DNA of 64,000 nucleotides, from the NCBI RefSeq assembly GCF_009905375.1, contig NC_133656.1, positions 237,420,396 through 237,484,395 of the forward strand, given 5' to 3'. A program made the translations under genes and the position numbers. The notes below the pieces were generated by a model. The model was not told the origin of the DNA. It ran no database searches and worked only from the letters and a program-made list of their open reading frames with translations. Every line of letters begins with the position of its first letter. The stretch's first letter is position 1. Shown piece by piece: positions 58,021-64,000 of the stretch. This DNA is from Apium graveolens. Taxonomy: Eukaryota; Streptophyta; Magnoliopsida; Apiales; Apiaceae.

Positions 58021-59059
58021 ATAAAAATTTAACAAAAAAAGTATAAAAAACTAAAAATCAAAACAAATTTAGTCTCGTAGAATAGTTAGCGCATAACATG
58101 TTAGACTAAATAGTTGCATATTCATAAATTAGTTCATATATATTGCATCAAATCATATAGTTGTATTATATATTAGTTGCATATCATTGCATAACATTGC
58201 ATGATCTCGAATTAGTGGTAGTCCAAGTCAGTAACCTATGATGATATTATGTGTAGTTTTTTTAACTAAATCTTGCTATGAACACGTGATGTTACAAAGC
58301 GTAGTGTCATTAGTGCATAACTTATTTCCATACACAATCTTTTTATGCTCTTGAACTGAGACTTAAATATCCTTGTTTCTTGAGGGGTAATCACTTGTTG
58401 ATAATTAGAATTTTGACTATTTATTTTTGAGCTTAGTACGTAAATGCTCAAGTTTGGGGGAAGTTATGGGATTTAAATGTCTTGAGAAAAAAATAGAAAA
58501 ATAGTATCAATAAAGTATATGTGAAAAAATGGTGGTATAATTGACTAGGTTGGACTCATTAATATTCGAGTTATTAAGTCTGAGGGGACTTTGTGCCTAG
58601 TAACCTAAAGCCTTTTATGGTTTGGGATTGCTCACCCAACACTCGTTACATGGGTATTAATGCATAAATATTTAGAGATCTCGACTATTGTACAGTTAAA
58701 TAAACCACTTAATACATATACATGTATAATATGATTGGCGAAGTCTAAGAATGATTGTAACTCACTTATCCTGATAAACCAGCCGACCTTAGACCTAAGC
58801 TTGTGAAGTCTTATGTGGTCGTAACTCACTTATGTGAGAAGCTTCTTAACATTAGACCGATCATATAAAAAATCATATGTATAATAAAATAATTAAGTAT
58901 AATTCAATAATAATGTTGAACCGAAGTTTTATATGTGTTAACAAGAAAAGACTGTACTTAAGAAAAGTTTTTACAGGAACTCATCCCTGTAATATTGCAG
59001 TATAAACAGTAAGAACTCATCCCCATATATTACAACAACAAGTGAGCCTGGAATTAACT

Positions 59060-59300
59060 CCTTACTCCTGAGTTTTAATTAGGAAGGAGTTTTAATTAGG
59101 AAGGAAAGCAAGTGGTGGGTGAGTAAAGTAGTTTCACTTGTATTCATATTTATGCTTCTGAGTTTTTAAAAGGAGCGAAAGTAAGTGATAATGAATGTAA
59201 ATTTAACAAACTTTCATTCCAAAACTTTTACTCCAAAAATGGGATGACCTCCTTAAGACTTACTTCCTTACCTTTAAAAAACTCGGGAGCGAGGCCTAAG
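59060..59300. mobile_element. Possible small MITE before the fibrillarin remnant
   Basis: ttactcctgagttttaa on the left and tttaaaaaactcgggagcgag on the right are imperfect inverted repeats, with aaggag words inside. No target copy was found, so this is tentative. Confidence 0.3.
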
Positions 59301-59627
59301 TTCATTTTAATGATACATTTATTTGTTCTATGTTTTTCAGAAACCTGGCTCTCGCGTTTTGTACCTAGGAGATGTATGTGGAATTACAGTTTCACAATTG
59401 TCTCATCTTGTTGGCTCGGTAAGTTATTTGGTATGTTCTTTGGTCATCTATGTCTTGTGTTATTTGTGTAAATGAATTATGTTTTTTTTCCCGTATCATC
59501 TATCTAATCGTTTCAATATGCTTTAGTGCTAGTTTGTGAACATATGTTTCATTTGTAGGATGGTTTGGTCTATGTAAGGGGGTTGTCAGATGATGTTGCA
59601 AACAAGGTGGAGGAGAGATCAAATGTA

Positions 59628-59795
59628 ATACTCCCTCCTTCCTGTAATGATTACAACCGAACCGGGGTTTTCTAAACCGAAACCGAATCCGAACCGGCAG
59701 TTGCGGTTTTGATTTTAAAAATCGAAAATATATGGTTTCGGTTCCGGTTATATCCGAAAACCAAGCCGAATCGAGTCACGCTCTCCCCTAGGTAG
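59628..59795. mobile_element. Fragments of Stowaway- and hAT-like repeats inside the fibrillarin remnant
   Basis: tactccctccttcctg at 59628 looks like a Stowaway end. aaccgaaccgg, ggtttcggttccgg and ctctcccctagg at 59652-59795 look like the accgaacc-rich hAT family seen at 4795. Neither has a matching opposite end that I can find. Confidence 0.4.
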
Positions 59796-60718
59796 TATAC
59801 GTTTACTATTTACACGTAATTCGAGGCTTCTATAAAATATAATTTCATAATATTATTAATTTTTTTTTGAACATAAAACTTTTATTCAGAAAAAAAAATT
59901 AAAAAAATATTACGGACTTATGTTTTAAAAAAGTATTAAAACGATAAAAAAAAACAAACAGAGGGCTGTGATATTGTTATAATTTATTATTTTTAAATGC
60001 TTTATGATCTTATTTGTATTGTTCATTATTCCATTATTTGATTTAGTTATTATATCATCCCCTCCAATCTTCACTTTTAGATTTTACCCTTTAAGACTTG
60101 ATAGTGGGTGTAGTTTTTCGGTTTTCAAATTTTGGATCAGAACTAAAAATTTTATATTTGTCCTTTATGGTTTCTTCATGTATGCATAAGCGATATACGT
60201 CTTATTCTGTAATCGGGTATTTTGTGATTTTCTCCTGGATGTTTTTTAAATAATTGTTTTGATTGTGGTTTTGTGTTGGGCAGGTGAATTATATTGCTAT
60301 GAATGCTCGATCGTATCTTAGAACTGGTGGTCACTACTTGATCTCCACACGGGTTTGTTCTCTCTTATGTCATATGTTGTATCGGTCTTTCTAATGTGTG
60401 GCACATATTAGAAATAACTCCAATAAAAATGAGTTCTTTTTATTGGTGGAATTGATATGAATGTATGGGGTCATTAACATTTATTATTCAACCACCAATA
60501 AGAGGAGGTCATTTATATGGAAGTTAAAGTTAGTAACTATTGTGTGCCCTTGGGCCTTGTTGTATTTAGTCTGCAAAGTAACTATGTTTTTGGGAGTACC
60601 GTTAAGCCATGCTGAACTTGTGTAAATAACAGCCAAATAACAATGAGCCAAGTTAAAGATCCATTTGACCACGACTTTCTTCCCTCCGACATACGGATGG
60701 AGTTAAGTCAAGTGAATT

Positions 60719-61020
60719 AGGTCTTGTTTAGTATTGCTGTTCCATATAGCTACAACAGTTTTTTGCTGAAAAGTTGTCGTGTTTGATAAATTATAAAAGC
60801 GGCTGTTTGGAGAAGCGCTTCAAAAGCTGCTGTTAGTAAAAAGTATGTCCCCGTACTTTTAAAAAAGGTTGTTTTCAGTTTTTGCAGGAAGTAGCTATCA
60901 GTTTCAGTATCAAACCTTTTCAAAAATATTATTTTTATATAATATATCTCAAAATATGCGTAAATTAAAAAAATATCAAACAGTCATCTAATTTTACTGG
61001 AAGCACTTTTTCTCACAGCA
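60719..61020. mobile_element. MITE family A, copy 2 (one end lost)
   Basis: GTCTTGTTTAGTATTGCTGTT at the start, then agctacaacagttttttgct and atatcaaacagtcatctaat as in copies 1 and 3. The far end stops at ttttctcacagcagaacag, where the last fibrillarin exon begins. Same orientation as copy 1. Confidence 0.65.
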
Positions 61021-61095
61021 GAACAGTTAGTCATGTTGGAATCAATAGGGAGAGGGCATGCCATGGCCACTGGTGCTTTCGGCATGGTGAAGTAA

Positions 61096-61614
61096 TTGAT
61101 GTATGTTCACTCTTCTACACTTGGATTATTCAATCATCTCCTTAACTTCCTCTTTGTGCCGAACAAAAAATGAAATTCTCTTTACACATTGTTATCACTT
61201 GCTCTGACTGCTTAACAAAGTTCTATTTCCTATTACTATTGTTGTCGTGGTTCACTTATTATTCCTGTTATTATTGTGATTAACTGACAAGTGACAAGGC
61301 AAGTATTGGTGTTCTGGAACCCATCTGTTATAATTTTGCTATCACTTTTAGTTACAATTTAGCTTGCAATTGATATTTTGTCAACCAGGCCGTGTATATA
61401 TTGATTTTGTGCAAATCTCAGTTCCTGTCTCTTTTGATTGTGTGCATACTTGTGATGTTCCAGAGATCTTTACAGAAATCAGAAATAATCCACATTTGTT
61501 GAGATTTTGAAATTTTCTAAATGGTTGTCAATAGATGTCATTCTTTTCTGCGTTTTCTAAGTACATGTATCACTCGACACATGTTGGTATTCTATATGGT
61601 GTTACAGATTGAGG
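61096..61614. other. Sequence downstream of the fibrillarin remnant
   Basis: No further gene, RNA or element is recognisable here. It may be former 3' flanking or 3' UTR sequence. Confidence 0.35.
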
Positions 61615-61972
61615 CTCCGTTTGGGAGTGCTGTTTAAAATTGTTGTGCCGTGAGAAAAAGTGCCGGTAGAAAAAGTGCCGTCAGGAAAATTAGATGACTG
61701 GTTGATATTTTTTTTTTAATTTATGCATATTTTGATATATAATATATCAAAATAATATTTTTGAGAAGATTTGATGATGAAACTGATAACTACTTTCTGT
61801 AAAAGCCGAAAACAGCTTTTTCAAAAAGCTATAGGGGGACGTGCTTTTTCTAACAGCAGCTTTACTAAAAGCGCTTTTCCAGATAACAACTTTTAGAATT
61901 TACTAAACACCTGTCTTACAGTTTTCATCAAAAAGCTGTTGTAACTATCTGAAACAACAATACCAAATGGAG
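61615..61972. mobile_element. MITE family A, copy 3, inverted relative to copy 2
   Basis: CTCCGTTTGGGAGTGCTG at the left and, reverse-complemented, CTCCATTTGGTATTGTTG at the right. It is the most complete copy and non-coding. It lies about 600 bases from copy 2 in the opposite orientation. Confidence 0.7.
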
Positions 61973-62316
61973 AGACTAAAAAGTTCCATCAGTATTTGAG
62001 TACTGGACAAGTTGAGATATATGTTATTTTGCTCATCCTAGCCCCTTGTCTTATTTGGTGCTCTATGTTCTCTGTTGAAGGTTTCAAGGTTTCAGTTCAT
62101 ATCTGTTTGCATGTATATGCGGTAGTAAATCAATTATCCCTCGGCTTAAAATAAGCATCTTTTCGAATGGAAGCAGTATTGGCTTTGCTGAAATATAACA
62201 CTATAGTGTTAGATTTTCAATCTGAAGTCATGGATTGTCAAAGTACCGGTCTTGTAATGACATATACCTCGCTAATCACTTGTGAAATAATCCTTACGAT
62301 TAACTTCTCCTCTGAA

Positions 62317-62530
62317 TTAGGTTACATGAGCTTTATTTGCAAAGTTTCAGCTTTACAGAAATATTTCAGGACACGTAGTGTATGCTTATCTGATCCCGGC
62401 CTCATCAAATACCATTACGGATTGCTTCTTCTGCCCTGGATTAGGTTATATGAGCTTAATTTACTAAGTGTCAGCATTATAGAAATATTTCAGGACACGT
62501 AGAATATGCTTTCTGATCTGGGCCTCATTT
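62317..62530 (+). repeat. Two-copy tandem duplication, about 126 bp
   Basis: attaggttacatgagctt, tcagc.ttacagaaatatttc and aggacacgtag with tctgat and ggcctcat occur at 62317-62407 and again at 62442-62530 with moderate divergence. A short open frame across both copies is probably chance. Confidence 0.7.
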
Positions 62531-62766
62531 CATCTGCCTGTAAAATTAGCTTTATATAGAGCATTGTACTTCGATTTTTTTTCATCATACCCTTGGCACC
62601 AAACTTCTCTACTTTCAGGTTTAAATTTGTACTTCATGATCTTTCTACAATCAAGGAAGGGTCATGTTCCCTGACAATCGTGTGTTGGTTAAACTTTATC
62701 TAACATACTACTCCAGAGGCGTTGAATCTATATTTCAAGAGCCCAAATCTAAGAAATTTTTTTTAG

Positions 62767-62822
62767 CCTTCCGCGGATACGGAAGGGTATTTCTCCTTTC
62801 CGCGGATATTATTAGCGGAAAG
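62767..62822. other. Two adjacent perfect hairpins
   Basis: CCTTCCG-CGGATA-CGGAAGG (62767-62786) and CTTTCCGC-11 bases-GCGGAAAG (62796-62822). Both contain TCCGCGGATA. They are GC-rich islands in AT-rich DNA. Function unknown; possibly the end of an element I cannot delimit. Confidence 0.6.
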
Positions 62823-63068
62823 TAGAAATGCTTTGAAATAATGATCTAAGGGTTCTGGAGCAGTGTGTTAGATATGTTTTATATAACACACGATTGTTAG
62901 GGATTAGCACCCATCAAAGAAATTTCTTTTCCACTTTTTTTGGCCAATGTGACTGTGTATGTATGTGTGTTATTTTCAGCTACTTGCAGTTCGTGCCATA
63001 ATGAGAGTTAAACTTTGTTTGCATATAAATCAGTCTTTAATAACTGAAATTATCTGATTGTCTTGCAG

Positions 63069-63234
63069 CTCGCCTGACACACAGGATATCAAAATAAGAT
63101 TCAAAGAATGCTCTTTACCAGTCAACTATCAAACATGGAGATTTCTTGAACAGAATTCAGAAGCTCTCTTTTCATCAATCTCTGAATTTGGTGCAGCATT
63201 TCATCATTCTGAATTTGATGCAACTTTTGTTTAA
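63069..63234 (+). CDS. Possible 3' terminal coding exon, product unknown
   Basis: After a good acceptor (attgtcttgcag) the sequence is open for about 54 codons to TAA: SPDTQDIKIRFKECSLPVNY, QTWRFLEQNSEALFSSISEF and GAAFHHSEFDATFV. The composition looks protein-like (mixed charges, aromatic residues). I do not recognise the protein and cannot find upstream exons in 61100-63060, so it could also be a relic or chance. Confidence 0.3.
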
Positions 63235-63544
63235 ATATGATGCCTAAGAAAGACAACTTGAATAAAGCAACTTGGATTTGGTTTTTGCCTGTATTGCTTT
63301 CAGGCTTGATAGAAGTTTTATTATCCCACAGGGAGCCTTCAAAACAAGTTAATCTCTAAGTAGTACTCCATCCTTTTCTAATTGTCCATTTTGATTTTTG
63401 CACTATTTTTTTTAGGGAATGAGTAAAATTATTGGGGAATGATGTAATTTAGTGGAAAGATATGAAAATAAAAATAGCGGGTGCAAAGTTATCATTTCTT
63501 AGATATGAATATTGAAAGGTAGGCATATACTTCATCATTGTGTC

Positions 63545-63762
63545 TTCAAATAACGTTTTCCCTTCCGGAAAATGATATTTCCAGAGCCCTTATTCTATTT
63601 CCGGAGCAAAAACATGTGAAATTACTAAATTACCCCTGCCGTAATATATTTTTCAAGAGTTTTTTTAATTGTAAATGCAGGGGCAATTTTGTCTTTTCAC
63701 TCATTATTTGCTCCGAAAATAAGAAAATTGTTCTGGAAATAACGTTTTCCCTTATGTTTTTA
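63545..63762. mobile_element. Short inverted-repeat element
   Basis: ggaaaatgatatttccagag and tttccggagcaaaaa on the left mirror tttgctccgaaaataag and ttctggaaataacgttttccc on the right. The word aaataacgttttccctt also occurs in direct orientation at 63548 and 63738. It is probably a small MITE; no clear target copy. Confidence 0.45.
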
Positions 63763-64000
63763 TGCAAAGTGGTCTGGAGGTCAAGAGTAGAAGTGTTAGT
63801 AGTTTTGTTTTGCAATTTGATGGGAGAATTGTGTTTCAGACTTACCATGCAGACATGTGTTTGGCTAACTTGAAACTGTGTAAGTATTAAAGAATGAACA
63901 TAGTACCAGAACCAACTGTCTGCCTAACCATGACAAATTTGAACATCACATCCCAAACAAACAAAAAATTGCATCTGAAGTCCCCCAAACTAGGGCTTTG

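Larger units (their letters stand above)
45778..58460 (+). mobile_element. Gag-only Ty3/gypsy-like (Athila/Tat-type primer site) large retrotransposon derivative
   Basis: A 5' LTR (45778-46983, TGATAAAATATA to CACATCA) is followed after five bases by TGGCGCCGCGCCGCTGGGGA (46989-47008), close to the TGGCGCC-type primer site of Athila/Tat elements. A gag follows, then a non-pol region with acidic frames (55741-56504), a repeat block (56730-57050) and polypurine-like tracts (agtgtggggagg near 57940 and caagtttgggggaag near 58452). No protease, RT, RNase H or integrase is found. A copia element (48177-55591) is inserted in it. I cannot find the 3' LTR, so the right limit is approximate. Confidence 0.7.
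59341..61095 (+). pseudogene. Fibrillarin (snoRNP 2'-O-methyltransferase) pseudogene
   Basis: Exon remnants in order: 59341-59418 (KPGSRVLYLGDVCGITVSQL, SHLVG; GTAAGT donor), 59559-59624 (DGLVYVRGLSDDVANKVEER, SNV), 60284-60352 (VNYIAMNARSYLRTGGHYLI, STR) and 61021-61095 (EQLVMLESIGRGHAMATGAF, GMVK, stop TAA). They match consecutive parts of the fibrillarin methyltransferase domain, including the SAM-binding VLYLG loop. Fibrillarin methylates rRNA with box C/D snoRNAs in the nucleolus. The N-terminal GAR region is absent. The part from the SNV segment to VNYI (normally IEDARHP and VDVIFSDV) is missing where repeats lie. A MITE replaces the stretch before the last exon. Preserved introns show it was a gene copy, not a processed one. 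Confidence 0.8.

Noticed and set aside
62796..62822. Stem-loop resembling a geminivirus-type replication origin
   Set aside because: The loop GGATATTATTA does not contain the conserved nonanucleotide, and no Rep-like frame is nearby.
1..64000. CRISPR arrays, bacterial operons, ribosome binding sites
   Set aside because: The window is plant nuclear DNA. The tandem repeats found are intronic, LTR or MITE repeats without CRISPR-like repeat-spacer structure.

Overview
This window looks like nuclear DNA of a eudicot plant. The genes have GT-AG introns, the intergenic DNA is very AT-rich, and most of the length is nested transposable elements of plant type (Ty1/copia, Ty3/gypsy-like, PIF/Harbinger, hAT, Mutator-like, Stowaway and Tourist MITEs). 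I cannot fix the family or species from sequence alone.

Layout, left to right. (1) The first coding exon of an exon-junction-complex Y14/RBM8A gene (minus strand, 1230-1473); the rest lies off the left edge. (2) A PIF/Harbinger DNA transposon (2290-6410, TAA target duplication) with a broken transposase and a Myb/SANT-like second ORF that is split by a hAT element (4795-5555). (3) A Ty1/copia element on the minus strand (7353-13200). (4) An eight-exon gene for a type I membrane protein (minus, 13818-19219). (5) A fragment of an EHD (EH-domain ATPase) gene near 20.4-20.7 kb. (6) An internally deleted LTR element with long LTRs carrying a minisatellite (21300 to about 24842). (7) An intronless pentatricopeptide-repeat gene (plus, 25214-27823). 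(8) An intronless, compact SIN3-like gene with two PAH domains (minus, 31046-32188). (9) About 3.7 kb of AT-rich repeat. (10) A complete ten-exon protein disulfide isomerase gene ending in KDEL (minus, 36023-40289), whose promoter carries a perfect CCAAT-N10-CACG element and a TGACGCGTCA palindrome. (11) From 41 to 58.5 kb, a nest of repeats: an unclassified MITE, a Tourist MITE inside a Stowaway MITE, a truncated LTR element, a gag-only Ty3/gypsy-like element invaded by a young copia element (48177-55591, TSD agttg), and a foldback Mutator-like MITE (57086-57639, 10-bp TSD) inside a tRNA-like sequence. (12) A fibrillarin-derived pseudogene (59341-61095) broken by repeats, then mostly non-coding DNA with small MITEs and one possible 3' terminal exon.

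The host genes do not form a pathway. They are ordinary dispersed plant genes: RNA surveillance/splicing (Y14), endomembrane (type I protein), organelle RNA processing (PPR), chromatin (SIN3-like) and ER protein folding (PDI). I did not find a clearly new multi-gene system. The points most worth checking are the stress-type promoter and duplicated splice donor of the PDI gene, the compact SIN3-like gene, the abrupt codon-use change within the PPR gene, and the young but coding-deficient copia element with a repeated motif in its leader. All exon boundaries and repeat ends were read by eye.
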